NCBI GenBank assembly: GCA_020725555.1 | Contig: DYEU01000015.1 | Span: 120,688 to 184,687 of the forward strand | Length of the DNA stretch: 64,000 nucleotides | Direction: 5' to 3' | From: Desulfatibacillum sp. | GTDB taxonomy: Bacteria; Desulfobacterota; Desulfobacteria; Desulfobacterales; SpSt-501 | Part shown: positions 55,752 to 64,000 of the stretch, piece after piece | How the letters are laid out: each line of letters begins with the position of its first letter | Numbering within the stretch: position 1 is the stretch's first letter | Program-made: the position numbers and the translations under genes | Notes under the pieces: generated by a model | The model's input: the letters and a program-made list of their open reading frames with translations, nothing else | The model's database searches: none | Told to the model about the DNA's origin: nothing

Positions 55752-57161
55752 ATGATCACCAACAAGAGCTTCGAGGAGATTCAACTCGGCGATGCCGCGC
55801 GCATGCAGCGGACGTTGACCAAACAGGATATTGAGCTCTTCGGGTGGCTCTCCGGGGATATGAACCCGACCCATTTCAGCGACGAGTACGCTCGGATGCT
55901 GCTCGAGCGCAGCAAGCTCGTCGGCCACAGCATGTGGGGCGGGGCCCTGATCTCGAGTCTGCTGGGAAACGACCTGCCGGGTCCCGGCACGGTCTATCTT
56001 TCGCAGCATTTCGAATTTCACAACGCCATGGAACTGGGCGACATCCTGACCGTTACCGTTACGGCGAAAGAAAAGAACCCCGCAGAGAAGAGCGTGCTCT
56101 TCGACTGCCGCGTGGTCAACCAGCGCGGGGAAAATGTGATCACCGGCGTCGCCAAGGTGAAAGCGCCGACCCAGAAGCCGACCGCCGCCGGTTCCCCCTA
56201 CGCCGCCACCCAGCTGCACCGCAAAATGGCTTTCCAACGGCTGATCAACCACGTCAAAAACTGGGAGCGGATCCCCACCGCCGTGTGCCACCCCTGCAGC
56301 AAAGAGGCGCTGGAAGGCCCGATCGAGGCGGCCCGTCTCGGGCTGATCGAACCGATCCTGGTGGGGCCGGAGGCCAAGATCCGAGCATTGGCCGAGAGCC
56401 TGAAGCTGGAGATCAGCGCCTATCGCCTGGTGGATGCGGCGCACAGCCACGATGCCGCAGCCAAGGCCGTGGCCTTGTGCCGCTCCGGGGAGGCCGAAGC
56501 GCTCATGAAGGGCAGCCTGCACACCGATGAACTGATGGGGGCGGTCGTGCCGTCGGCCACAGGGCTGCGCACCGAGCGCCGGATCAGCCATGTGTTTGCC
56601 ATGGATGTGCCCACCTACCCGCGGCCGCTGTTCATCACCGATGCCGCCATCAACATCTACCCGACCCTGGAGGTCAAGGTCGACATCCTCAAGAACGCCA
56701 TTCAACTGGCCCAGGCGTTGAACATTCCAACCCCCAAAGTGGCTATTCTATCGGCGGTGGAAACAGTGAACCCCAAGATCCCCGCCACCCTCGATGCGGC
56801 CGCCCTGTGCAAAATGGCTGATCGCGGGCAAATCGCAGGGGCCCTCATCGACGGTCCCCTGGCCTTCGACAATGCCATCAGCAAGGAAGCCGCCATGATC
56901 AAGGGCATCCAGTCGCCGGTGGCCGGCGAGGCGGACATTCTTCTGGTGCCCGACCTGGAGGCCGGCAACATGCTGGCGAAGCAGCTGGCCTATCTGGGCC
57001 GGGCCGATTCGGCCGGGATTGTGCTGGGGGCGCGGGTCCCCATCATTCTCACCAGCCGGGCCGATTCGGCCGAAGCCCGGCTGGCCTCCTGCGCGGTCGC
57101 GGTGGCTTTCGCCCACCGGCTGCGCGGTAAACCGATGACGCAAAAACCCGTGAAAGAATAA
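55752..57161 (+). CDS. bifunctional MaoC-like enoyl-CoA hydratase / phosphate acyltransferase
   Basis: 469 residues. The N-terminal hot-dog MaoC domain has LFGWLSGDMNPTHFSDEYA (the hydratase Asp/His pair) and VGHSMWGGALISSLLG. From residue 160 comes a PTA/PTB domain: FQRLINHVKNWERIPTAVCHP, LMKGSLHTDELMGAVV, RRISHVFAMDVP and PLFITDAAINIYPTLEVK. This fusion is known and converts acyl-CoA to acyl phosphate, feeding the AckA-type kinase. GGAGG precedes ATG 55752. It follows DUF3141 by 28 bp. Confidence 0.92.
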   Translation: MITNKSFEEIQLGDAARMQRTLTKQDIELFGWLSGDMNPTHFSDEYARMLLERSKLVGHSMWGGALISSLLGNDLPGPGTVYLSQHFEFHNAMELGDILTVTVTAKEKNPAEKSVLFDCRVVNQRGENVITGVAKVKAPTQKPTAAGSPYAATQLHRKMAFQRLINHVKNWERIPTAVCHPCSKEALEGPIEAARLGLIEPILVGPEAKIRALAESLKLEISAYRLVDAAHSHDAAAKAVALCRSGEAEALMKGSLHTDELMGAVVPSATGLRTERRISHVFAMDVPTYPRPLFITDAAINIYPTLEVKVDILKNAIQLAQALNIPTPKVAILSAVETVNPKIPATLDAAALCKMADRGQIAGALIDGPLAFDNAISKEAAMIKGIQSPVAGEADILLVPDLEAGNMLAKQLAYLGRADSAGIVLGARVPIILTSRADSAEARLASCAVAVAFAHRLRGKPMTQKPVKE

Positions 57162-57212
57162 CTGAAGTCTAAACCAACCGATGCGCTCGGCGATCCGGGT
57201 GGGAATTCAACA

Positions 57213-58346
57213 ATGCGAAAACCCGCCGGGGTTGAATCCGACCGGTTGCCAAAAGGGCCATCCGTGGCGGAAACCCAACGCGACATCACACGTACGGTTC
57301 TCGCGGTGATCTTCATTGGGGCCCTGATCGGAACCTCCCTGTGGATTCTCACGCCGTTCTTAGGAGCCGCGATCTGGGCAGTGACGATCGTCACGGCAAC
57401 CTGGTCGCCCATGATTGCCGTTCAAAGGCGGCTTTGGGGGCGCCGTCTGCCGGCGGTGGCGGTGATGACCGTGGCCCTACTGTGCCTCTTGGTCGTTCCG
57501 CTCTGGCTGGCTATCGACACGATTGTCTCGAATGCCGACACGCTTACCGGGTGGGTAAAGTCGTTTTCCACCTTCCAGGTGCCGCCGCCCCCGGCATGGC
57601 TCGGCCACCTGCCGGTTTTTGGCAAAGAGGCGGCGGCAGCCTGGGAAAAGGTTGCCCTGGCGGGGGTGCAGGATTTCCTGGCAAGGCTTGCCCCTTACGG
57701 GGGTGGGGCCGTCCGGTGGTTTGCCGCTGAGGTGGGCGGTTTTGGGGCCCTGGTGCTGCAATTTTTATTGACCGTTGTATTTGCTGCCTTGCTGTATGCC
57801 AAAGGCGAGCAAGCGGCGCACTGGATGAGGCGTTTCGGGAGCCGCCTGGCCGGGCCGCGTGGGGAGCATTCCGTGCAACTTGCCGGACAAGCCGTGCGCG
57901 GCGTCGCCCTCGGGGTGGTTGTGACCGCTCTGGCCCAGTCCCTTTTGGGCGGGCTCGGCCTTGCCCTCGCCGGGCTCCCTTTTGCCGCGGTCCTGACGGC
58001 CGTGATGTTCATGCTGGCGATTGCGCAAGTCGGCCCCCTGCCTGTGCTGGTGCCCGCGGTGGTGTGGCTTTACTTAAGCGGCAGTACCGGTTGGGGGACA
58101 TTCCTGCTCCTCTGGACCATCGTGGTCGGCACGATGGACAACGTCCTGCGCCCGATTCTCATCCGGAAGGGAGCCGATCTGCCGCTTTTGCTGATCTTTG
58201 CCGGGGTCGTCGGGGGCCTGATCGCATTCGGCCTGATCGGCATTTTCGTGGGTCCGGTGGTGCTGGCTGTGGCCCATACCCTCATCACCGCTTGGGTCAA
58301 TGGAGACGGGGCCGCGTTCGGATCGCCCGATCCCCCAGCGCCGTGA
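57213..58346 (+). CDS. AI-2E/YdiK-family membrane transporter
   Basis: 377 residues with about eight membrane segments, such as TVLAVIFIGALIGTSLWILTPFLGAAIWAVTIVTAT near the N-terminus and LLIFAGVVGGLIAFGLIGIFVGPVVLAVAHTL near the C-terminus. GPLPVLVPAVVWLY and MDNVLRPILIRKGADLP are signatures of the AI-2E transporter (UPF0118/YdiK) family. Some members export autoinducer-2, others act as Na+/H+ antiporters; neither role is evident here. It starts 51 bp after the MaoC-PTA gene. Confidence 0.88.
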   Translation: MRKPAGVESDRLPKGPSVAETQRDITRTVLAVIFIGALIGTSLWILTPFLGAAIWAVTIVTATWSPMIAVQRRLWGRRLPAVAVMTVALLCLLVVPLWLAIDTIVSNADTLTGWVKSFSTFQVPPPPAWLGHLPVFGKEAAAAWEKVALAGVQDFLARLAPYGGGAVRWFAAEVGGFGALVLQFLLTVVFAALLYAKGEQAAHWMRRFGSRLAGPRGEHSVQLAGQAVRGVALGVVVTALAQSLLGGLGLALAGLPFAAVLTAVMFMLAIAQVGPLPVLVPAVVWLYLSGSTGWGTFLLLWTIVVGTMDNVLRPILIRKGADLPLLLIFAGVVGGLIAFGLIGIFVGPVVLAVAHTLITAWVNGDGAAFGSPDPPAP

Positions 58347-58450
58347 TAGGAGGGGTCTGCTGCTGCCTCGTGTCCATTTCGTTATACATGTTGCAGAATG
58401 CTGAAACCGAACCGGAACATAGTCAAAACAAACGGTAAGAATCGAGAACG

Positions 58451-59279
58451 ATGATGAAAAGGGCAAAATGGATGTTCGTCGCGCTGGTGCTCGTTTTCCT
58501 GGCACCAGGGTGTGCCCAGATGGAACGCACCCAGACACACTCCGCCTCACCCGTCATGGACCGGGTCATGGCCCGGCGAGAATTGCGCGTGGGGGGTTCA
58601 GGGGATATGCCGCCGATGAACCTGAGCACCAAAGAGGGCACGGTTGTCGGGTTGAATGTGGATGTGGCCCAGATGATCGAGGATGCCATGGGCGTTCGGC
58701 TGAGCTTGCAGCGGCTCGACTTCGCCGGCCTTCTGCCCGCCTTGGAATTCGATCGGATCGACATGATCGTCTCCTATATGACCATGACGCCGGATCGCAA
58801 CCTCAAAGCCGCCTTCGTGAGCCCCTATTTCATCTCCGGCAAGGCATTCCTGATTAAACGCAGCAGCATCGCCCAGGCCAAAGGGCTGCCGGATGTCAAC
58901 AACCCGCAGTCTTTATTCGCCGCTCTGAAAGGGTCGACCAGCGAAGCCGTGATTCGCAAAGGAGCGCCGCAAGCCAAACTGCTGACCGCCGCCACCCAGA
59001 CCGAGGCCATCCAGATGGTGATCGACGGCAAGGTCGATGCCATTGATCGCCGACTGCCCTATCTGCATGGTGGCGGCCTACAGTCACCCGGCCGCAGGCC
59101 TTATTTCGGTGATCCCCCCGATCACGTATGAACCCATCGGGATCGCTGTGCCCCAGGGTGATCCGCATCTGATCAATTGGCTGGGCAATTTTCTAAACAT
59201 CCTCGAGAAGGCGGGGTACATGGACGACCTCGGTCAAAAATGGTTCGCCCACCCGATCTGGTTGCCGCAGATGAGGTAA
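58451..59279 (+). pseudogene. type 3 solute-binding lipoprotein, frameshifted
   Basis: The first frame (58451 to about 59040) has a lipobox (FLAPGC) and a binding domain, RELRVGGSGDMPPMNL, GLNVDVAQMIEDAMGV and YMTMTPDRNLKAAFVSPY. At VIDGKVDA the family sequence jumps one frame to LIADCPICMVAAYSHPAAGL and continues to LGQKWFAHP at 59279. One extra A near 59042 explains the break. An amino-acid ABC-type binding protein without adjacent permease genes; its domain class is the one used by the GluR0-like channel at 36.7 kb. Real decay or a sequence error. Confidence 0.8.
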
Positions 59280-59453
59280 TTTCAATCCGACGAAAAGACG
59301 AAGGTTAATCGGTTGGCGCCGCGGCATTCCCGCCGCTGGATGAACTAAGCGCCGACCGTTGTCGCCCATACAGGCTAAACGGCAGTGTTCTTGGGGTTTA
59401 TCCGGGATGAGAGGAGAACTGAACCTTTTCCATTCCCCTTCCAGAGGCCGCCC

Positions 59454-60356
59454 ATGACCGATCGCAAGCCGCCAAAAGCCGAGTCTCTTGAGGATTTCGT
59501 TGCATCCTGGATGAAGGCCGCCGCCGAATTCTGGGGCATGATGGGCAAAGCCGATCCCGCCTCCAAAACGCCCTCACCCGATACGGCCTTCACCCGGACG
59601 GCGGGGCGTATGGAGGAGTTCTGGGCCTCGAGCCGCAAGCTGTGGGAGGCCAGCGTCAAGGCAATGGGCGAGCCGGGCTCCGCGGAGAGACTCCAGCGGG
59701 GCCTGCAGACCGTCCCGGACATATCCATGCGGCTGGCACAAAAATCGCTCGAGGGCTTTTTCGAGTTCCAGAAGCGCTGGGCCGACCACATGCAGAAGCT
59801 CGGCGCGCCGTCCGAACCTTATCGCTCCAGCGACTTCGATCCGGACTTCTTGAAGCGGCTCACGGACATATACAAAAAAGAATTCCAGAAGTTTCTGGAG
59901 ATCCCGCAGGTGGGCCTGACCCGGTTCTACCAGGAGAGGTTCAACCAGGCGCTAAAAAAATGGAACCAATATCAGGCTGCGTTGACCGAGTTTCTGCAAC
60001 TGATCTGCCTTCCAATTGAAAAATCCTATCGGCTGATGCTGGACAAATTGGCAGAACTGACGCAAGGGGGCCGGTTCCCGGATGAGCCCAAGCACTATTA
60101 CCAGTTGTGGATCAAAACGCTGGAAGGCCACTACATGACCCTTTTCCAGTCGCAGCAGTACACCGAAACCTTGGTCCGGACCATCGACGCCCTGAATCAA
60201 TTCCTCGCTGCCCGAAGCAGCGTTCTGGAGGATGCGCTCAGGCTGCTGCCGGTCTGCACCCATCGCGACCTGGATGATGTCAGCGGGGAAATCTACCAGC
60301 TCAAGCGTCGCATCCGGGCCCTTGAAAAGGGGCGGCACGACCCGGCCGAAGAATGA
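59454..60356 (+). CDS. phaE: class III PHA synthase subunit PhaE
   Basis: 300 residues from ATG 59454. A helical protein lacking catalytic motifs, with the PhaE-type region GLTRFYQERFNQALKKWNQY, AFLQ-like helices and IEKSYRLMLDKLAELTQGG, and a C-terminal coiled coil (DLDDVSGEIYQLKRRIRALEKG). PhaE binds and activates PhaC, encoded 117 bp downstream. Together they polymerise (R)-3-hydroxyacyl-CoA into polyhydroxyalkanoate granules. Identity rests on the PhaC neighbour and the typical C-terminal segment. Confidence 0.85.
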   Translation: MTDRKPPKAESLEDFVASWMKAAAEFWGMMGKADPASKTPSPDTAFTRTAGRMEEFWASSRKLWEASVKAMGEPGSAERLQRGLQTVPDISMRLAQKSLEGFFEFQKRWADHMQKLGAPSEPYRSSDFDPDFLKRLTDIYKKEFQKFLEIPQVGLTRFYQERFNQALKKWNQYQAALTEFLQLICLPIEKSYRLMLDKLAELTQGGRFPDEPKHYYQLWIKTLEGHYMTLFQSQQYTETLVRTIDALNQFLAARSSVLEDALRLLPVCTHRDLDDVSGEIYQLKRRIRALEKGRHDPAEE

Positions 60357-60473
60357 ATCCCTCTGGGGGCCCACATTGGCCTCGACGCGGTTTCATCACC
60401 CCTGGGATCGTGAACGTGAGACGGTGTTGCGATCCGTTCGATGGGATAGGCTCACGCTGAGGTGAGAGACACT

Positions 60474-61565
60474 ATGGATCAGCCCAAAATCCCCGTTGAT
60501 ATCCTCCTCGCCCATCTGGCCAAAGACAGCGAAAAGGCCCAGGCGCGGTTCCGCAAGGCCGCGGACGTTCTGCTGGGCCCGCTCGACACTGCCATTGCCA
60601 CCACCCCCTGCGAGGTCGTCTACGAAGAGGACCGGGTCAAGCTCAAACGCTACGTTCCCGTGCGGGAAAGAGAGCTCAACACCCCGCTGCTGGTGGTCTA
60701 TGCTCTGATCAACCGGGAAACCATGCTCGATCTCCAGCCGGGCCGCAGCATCGTCCGGAGCCTCTTGGAAAACGGCATCGACCTGTACATGGTCGATTGG
60801 GGCTACCCCACCCGCAAGGACCGGTTCCTGACCATCGACGACCACGTCAACGGCTACATGGACAATGTTGTCGATTTCATTCGCAGACGCCACAAGCTTC
60901 GCAAGATCAACCTGATGGGCATCTGCATGGGAGGCACCTTTTCCGTGATCTACGCCGCGCTCCATCCAAAGAAAATCAAGAACCTGATCACCACGGTCAC
61001 GCCGACCCACTTCAACACCAACCAGGGACTGCTGCATACCTGGATGCGCGCAATGGGCGTCGACCGCCTGGTGGAGACCTTCGGCAACATGCCCGGAGAC
61101 CTGCTCAATTTCCTGTTTCTGCTGCTGAACCCGGCGCGGTTGATGATCGACAAGTATATCGGCTTGCTGGAGCAGATAGACAACAAAGAGTTCGTCGAAA
61201 ATTTCATCCGCATGGAGAAGTGGATCTTCGACAGCCCCGATGTTCCCGGAGAGACCTTTCGGCAGTTCATCACGGACTGTTACCAGAAAAACCTATTGAT
61301 CCAGAACCGGATGGAGGTCGGCGGGCGGAGGGTTGACCTCGGACAGATCACCATGCCGGTCTTGAACTTCTTCGGCAAGTTCGACCACCTGGTGCCCCCG
61401 GAGGCCTGCAACCGGCTGACCCGCGCTGTGGGGAGCACCGACGCGGAGGATATCTGCCTGGACACCGGTCACATCGGCATATACGTGAGCTCGAAGTGCC
61501 AGCGGGAGTTTGCGCCCAAAATCGCGGCATGGCTGAAGCAGCGGGACCAGCCCGAAACTACGTGA
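60474..61565 (+). CDS. phaC: class III polyhydroxyalkanoate synthase subunit PhaC
   Basis: 363 residues, the short class III form. Catalytic triad visible: Cys151 in LMGICMGGTFSV, Asp304 in FFGKFDHLVPPE, His333 in DTGHIGIYVS. MVDWGYPTRKDRFLTIDDHVNGYMD is a strongly conserved PHA synthase block. ATG 60474 follows GAGG (in-frame GTG at 60462 also possible). Works with PhaE to build storage polymer; the phasin and phaR lie 0.6-1.1 kb downstream. Confidence 0.96.
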   Translation: MDQPKIPVDILLAHLAKDSEKAQARFRKAADVLLGPLDTAIATTPCEVVYEEDRVKLKRYVPVRERELNTPLLVVYALINRETMLDLQPGRSIVRSLLENGIDLYMVDWGYPTRKDRFLTIDDHVNGYMDNVVDFIRRRHKLRKINLMGICMGGTFSVIYAALHPKKIKNLITTVTPTHFNTNQGLLHTWMRAMGVDRLVETFGNMPGDLLNFLFLLLNPARLMIDKYIGLLEQIDNKEFVENFIRMEKWIFDSPDVPGETFRQFITDCYQKNLLIQNRMEVGGRRVDLGQITMPVLNFFGKFDHLVPPEACNRLTRAVGSTDAEDICLDTGHIGIYVSSKCQREFAPKIAAWLKQRDQPETT

Positions 61566-61679
61566 CAGCACCCATCATCGCCCAGCGCTTGGATCTGCGA
61601 CGGGCAGCAGTGGATTGGGCAGGGGAGGCGAGAGGACCCACGTCAGCACGACCGGATAATTTCGAGACGTTCTGCTGGG

Positions 61680-61847
61680 GTTAGCAACGCCTTCAGCTCG
61701 GCGCTCTCCAGCGCCAAGCAGCTGGCGCTGATCGTTGTCAGCGCCAGCGAGACCATGAGCGGTAAGGCTGTCCGCCTCTTTCTATCCGAAGAGGAGAGGG
61801 ATGGTTTCGTTCCCGTCGCCGAGAAAGGGCTCTTCGAGAACCATTAA
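61680..61847 (+). pseudogene. unidentified coding remnant
   Basis: A plus-strand frame of 56 codons without a start reads like protein (SNAFSSALSSAKQLALIVV and SGKAVRLFLSEEERDGFVPV) and ends in TAA. It sits between phaC and an IS630 fragment and is probably the tail of a lost gene. Not recognised. Confidence 0.4.
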
Positions 61848-61865
61848 AGCGGCAATTCAACATAT

Positions 61866-62105
61866 TCATACGGCTGCATAAGCGATCTGGGGGTGCTAGA
61901 AGTAGTTGGCTACCCGAGCGGGGCGTTTTTGCAGCATGCTCAGGTGGCCGATGGCTTTGCGCACTAGCTCCGATTTGGTTGTCGCCGGAACCCCGGTGTG
62001 CGCCCCCACGTTCAAATCACCGTTCAGATCCTCATCCGGATTGAGCTCCGGCGAGTAAGAGGGCAAATAGAACACCTCGATCGTCTGGCGGTACTCTTCA
62101 CGGAA
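61866..62105 (-). pseudogene. IS630-family transposase C-terminal remnant
   Basis: The minus strand encodes EEYRQTIEVFYLPSYSPELN, PDEDLNGDLN and HLSMLQKRPARVANYF, then an internal TAG (61896-61898) and HPQIAYAAV before TGA. YLPSYSPELNPxE is the third DDE motif of IS630/Tc1-mariner transposases. The N-terminal two-thirds is missing upstream of 62105. Confidence 0.8.
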
Positions 62106-62180
62106 AATGGCCGGCGGCTGCCCGGAACGATATGCCGGCCCGGCGGCCGGTGTTCAGGCTGAGCCGCCGACGGCTTGGTG

Positions 62181-62438
62181 TTACTTCTGGAAGTATTCTT
62201 CCACTTTTTGAAAGCTTTCGTCGATCATCCTCTTGAAGGTCTCCCGCCCTTTTTTGTAAGCGTCGAGCCAGTCGGTGATAACCTTGCGGCCGTCCGCCGG
62301 CAGCCAAGTGGCTTGCTCCAGGATCGTGCTGGCCATCTTTTCGGCCTGCTCCTGGAGCATGACCATGGCGTTGAAGGTGGTATCAAACGTCGCCTTGTTG
62401 AAATCGAACATCTGCTTGAACATGTGTTTCTGATCCAT
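62181..62438 (-). CDS. phasin-like granule-associated protein
   Basis: 85 residues, with AGAAGGAG upstream of the ATG. An amphipathic helical protein (MFKQMFDFNKATFDTTFNAM, VMLQEQAEKMASTILEQA, DAYKKGRETFKRMIDESFQKVEEYF) with the composition and spacing of phasins, which coat PHA granules. It lies next to phaR, its expected repressor, and downstream of phaC, and has a near-consensus promoter at 62502-62529. Short for a phasin but within the range of deltaproteobacterial forms. Confidence 0.75.
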   Translation of the reverse strand: MDQKHMFKQMFDFNKATFDTTFNAMVMLQEQAEKMASTILEQATWLPADGRKVITDWLDAYKKGRETFKRMIDESFQKVEEYFQK

Positions 62439-62501
62439 GAGTTTTCTCCTTCTATGGGGATTTGACGCGATCGGATTGCCTAAGGCTCGAGATAAAGATT
62501 C

Positions 62502-62529
62502 AATATAGTCGTTAGATAAAAAATGTCAA
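62502..62529 (-). promoter_or_regulatory. sigma70 promoter of the phasin-like gene
   Basis: The minus strand reads TTGACA (62524-62529), a 16-bp spacer and TATATT (62502-62507). Transcription would begin near 62495, about 57 nt before the ATG. Confidence 0.75.
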
Positions 62530-62689
62530 GCTCTATATCGCATTGCACAACATTGATTTTAAAACCCAAAAAGATGTATGACTATTAACCATTGTTTTTA
62601 TATAGCATACAATTAGCATCTATCCAAAAAAAGATCGCATCAACAAATTTATTGCATCACAACAAAAAAATATAACCATGAGGCTCGGA
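62530..62689. promoter_or_regulatory. AT-rich phasin/phaR control region
   Basis: Strikingly AT-rich compared with the GC-rich surroundings. It contains the shared upstream DNA of two divergent genes and repeated GCATTGCAC / ATTGCATCAC words that could be PhaR-binding half sites. PhaR proteins typically repress phasin and their own gene and are released by PHA granules. The exact operator cannot be defined by eye. Confidence 0.5.
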
Positions 62690-63169
62690 ATGGGAGAGAT
62701 CCTGGTTCTTAAGAAATATGCCAATCGCCGCTTGTACGACACCGAAAAAAGGATTTACGTCACCTTGCAGCAAGTGGTTGACCTCATCCGCCAGGGACGC
62801 CAGGTTAAGGTAATTGACGCCAAGACCAAAGAGGACGTCACCGCCTATACTCTAACCCAGATTGTTCTCGAAGAGTCAAAAAGCAGAAACACGCTGCTGC
62901 CCGTGCCTTTGCTGCACCTGATCATCCAATTCGGGAATAACATGTTGGTTGAGTTTTTCGAAACGTACCTGCAACAGATCATTCGGGCCTACCTTGCCCA
63001 GAAAGCCGTTTTAGACGAGAACATCAGGCAGTGGATCGAAAGCGGGATGAATCTGGCCAACTTGGCCGAAAGCGGTCTGGGCGGTTTAAGGGGATTCAAG
63101 GCGTTGATTGAACTGAATCCATTGCTGAAATTGCATAAATCCGATAAGGCTGATAACCACGACGCTTGA
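62690..63169 (+). CDS. phaR: PHA-responsive transcriptional regulator PhaR
   Basis: 159 residues from ATG 62690 (GAGG six bases upstream; an in-frame ATG at 62678 lacks a site). The N-terminal PHB/PHA accumulation regulator DNA-binding domain is unmistakable: VLKKYANRRLYDTEKRIYVT and VDLIRQGRQVKVIDAKTKED. The C-terminal half (LLPVPLLHLIIQFGNNMLVE...) is the polymer-binding part. It is expected to repress the divergent phasin gene until PHA accumulates. Confidence 0.95.
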   Translation: MGEILVLKKYANRRLYDTEKRIYVTLQQVVDLIRQGRQVKVIDAKTKEDVTAYTLTQIVLEESKSRNTLLPVPLLHLIIQFGNNMLVEFFETYLQQIIRAYLAQKAVLDENIRQWIESGMNLANLAESGLGGLRGFKALIELNPLLKLHKSDKADNHDA

Positions 63170-63875
63170 CGGTCACCGCGTACCACCAGCCGTGGCCGTG
63201 AACGTGGATGTTGGCCACACGGCCGGCCACAGCTTGTTTGGCGCCTGCAGCAACAGCTCGAACAGCCCTACGGTCTGGTAGACCGCCGTCTGGCACACCC
63301 ACTTTTTCTGCACCAGCCCGGCGGCCTTCCACGCCCGAGCCCCCCCTTGTGGCGAAGCCCGAGACCAGCGAGGCGCGTGATGAACGCGATGCGCGATCAG
63401 CCCTGCCAAAGGTACCGCTCGGCGAGCTCGCGGATGGGATGGGGAAGTGCTTTGGGCATAGGGCGAAGTTTGCGACCCGGATTCTCTTCGGCTCGTCGCT
63501 GCGCCGCCCATCCCACCTCGAGCGCGGGATACCGAGCGCCCGCAGCACCCCAGACAGCCCGCACTTGCGCAACCGCCGCCGCACAGGCCTCGGTCACCAT
63601 CGCCCGCAACTCCTTGGTCGGCTCCGGGCGGGCAAGGCTTTTTGTGAAAAGGCGATTGGCAACGGTGAGCTCGTTGATCCCAGATCTTGCATTTTGGTTT
63701 TTGGGGTCAGCGAAAATGCATTTTCAAGAGTTCAAAAAGCATCTTCATATCAGTGCAGCTGAATTTGTTCTGTGGAAATAGAGAAGAAGTGGTTTGTAGG
63801 GGCCAAAATTTCTGCAAAATGATGATGTTTGGGAACATTTCACCGGTGCTTTTTCCTCCGGTTGAGGGGTGCTTC
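63170..63875. other. degraded region, probably transposon-derived
   Basis: No complete gene. A minus-strand frame near 63397-63609 reads protein-like (LTVANRLFTKSLARPEPTK-type start) but has no ribosome site or recognised domain, and neighbouring stretches continue it in other frames. Lies between phaR and a transposase end. Confidence 0.45.
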
Positions 63876-64000
63876 TTACCGCAGTGCGGCCATCGCGCGG
63901 TAAAAAACAAACCGCAGGGGGTGATCCCATTTGATCTTGATCCACAACTGCCGGCTGCGGCGGATCACGTTGGCCGGAAGCTGCAGCAGCAACAGCTTAA
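63876..64000 (-). CDS. transposase C-terminus (partial, runs off the window)
   Basis: The minus strand, entering from the window edge, reads LLLLQLPANVIRRSRQLWIK then WDHPLRFVFYRAMAALR and stops at 63876-63878. This basic, Arg/Trp-rich ending is typical of DDE transposases, most like IS1380-type, but too short to assign firmly. The rest lies beyond 64000. Confidence 0.55.
   Translation of the reverse strand, partial: KLLLLQLPANVIRRSRQLWIKIKWDHPLRFVFYRAMAALR

Noticed and set aside
58451..59279. Programmed frameshift in the solute-binding lipoprotein
   Set aside because: No slippery heptamer or pausing structure is evident at the break; a simple one-base insertion explains it.
59290..59310. 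AAGACGAAGGTTAATC, a weak match to the palindromic operator
   Set aside because: Only the right half and centre resemble site 7, and the left arm lacks the TAGGAC block.
61640..61670. ATTTCGAGACGTT word resembling one end of the ~100-bp repeat
   Set aside because: Only about 13 bp match and the rest of the repeat is absent; could be chance or a small remnant.

Overview
The window is GC-rich bacterial DNA that fits a Desulfobacterota (Deltaproteobacteria-like) genome. The pointers are a HesB/IscA-like gene whose expected cysteine codon is an in-frame UGA (a selenoprotein), a class III PHA synthase (PhaC plus PhaE), a PhaR-type regulator, FmdB-type zinc-ribbon proteins and abundant c-di-GMP proteins. 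The taxon is an inference from gene content, not from a marker gene.

Region 1 (about 1-15.3 kb) looks like stable core genome. It holds a nitroreductase, the HesB-like selenoprotein, a macrodomain hydrolase, an FmdB zinc ribbon, ndk-trmJ, a lepA-leuC-leuD-leuB run with stop/start overlaps, a REC-GGDEF diguanylate cyclase, a rhomboid protease with a DnaJ-like C-terminal extension, valS, an acidic PopZ-like protein, rsmE and tRNA-Phe(GAA) with a clear promoter and terminator.

Region 2 (15.3-22.7 kb) starts right after the tRNA-Phe terminator and is mobile or accessory. It has a truncated ISL3-family transposase, a complete ISL3-family element with inverted repeats, a Ski2-like helicase overlapping a HEFAH zinc metallopeptidase, and a broken RAYT transposase containing a 71-bp tandem duplication.

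Region 3 (22.7-63.2 kb) reads as a stress or low-oxygen persistence island. It encodes secreted and lipoprotein envelope proteins, a SYLF-domain protein, an HD-GYP protein, an RND efflux operon, a glutamate-receptor-like K+ channel, a pqiA-pqiA-pqiB-pqiC transport operon, two FixJ-like receiver proteins, a GNAT acetyltransferase, CstA, two glycoside hydrolases, and a carbon-storage module (acetate kinase, FabI-like reductase, DUF3141 PhaC-like protein, MaoC-phosphotransacetylase fusion, PhaE, PhaC, phasin, PhaR). Seven copies of a palindrome resembling TAGGACC-AA-GGTCCTA lie upstream of genes across 22.7-51 kb. This suggests one regulon, plausibly controlled by the FixJ/NarL-type regulator encoded inside it, whose receiver has Asn in place of the phospho-acceptor Asp. 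The gene mix recalls the low-oxygen-activated (lxa) locus of Burkholderia and DosR-type dormancy regulons. A separate family of three roughly 100-bp repeats lies beside the metabolic operons.

The right end (61.6-64 kb) contains IS630-type debris, the AT-rich phasin/phaR control region and the C-terminus of another transposase. Several genes carry frameshifts (GH13 amylase, a solute-binding lipoprotein); these could be true decay or sequence errors.
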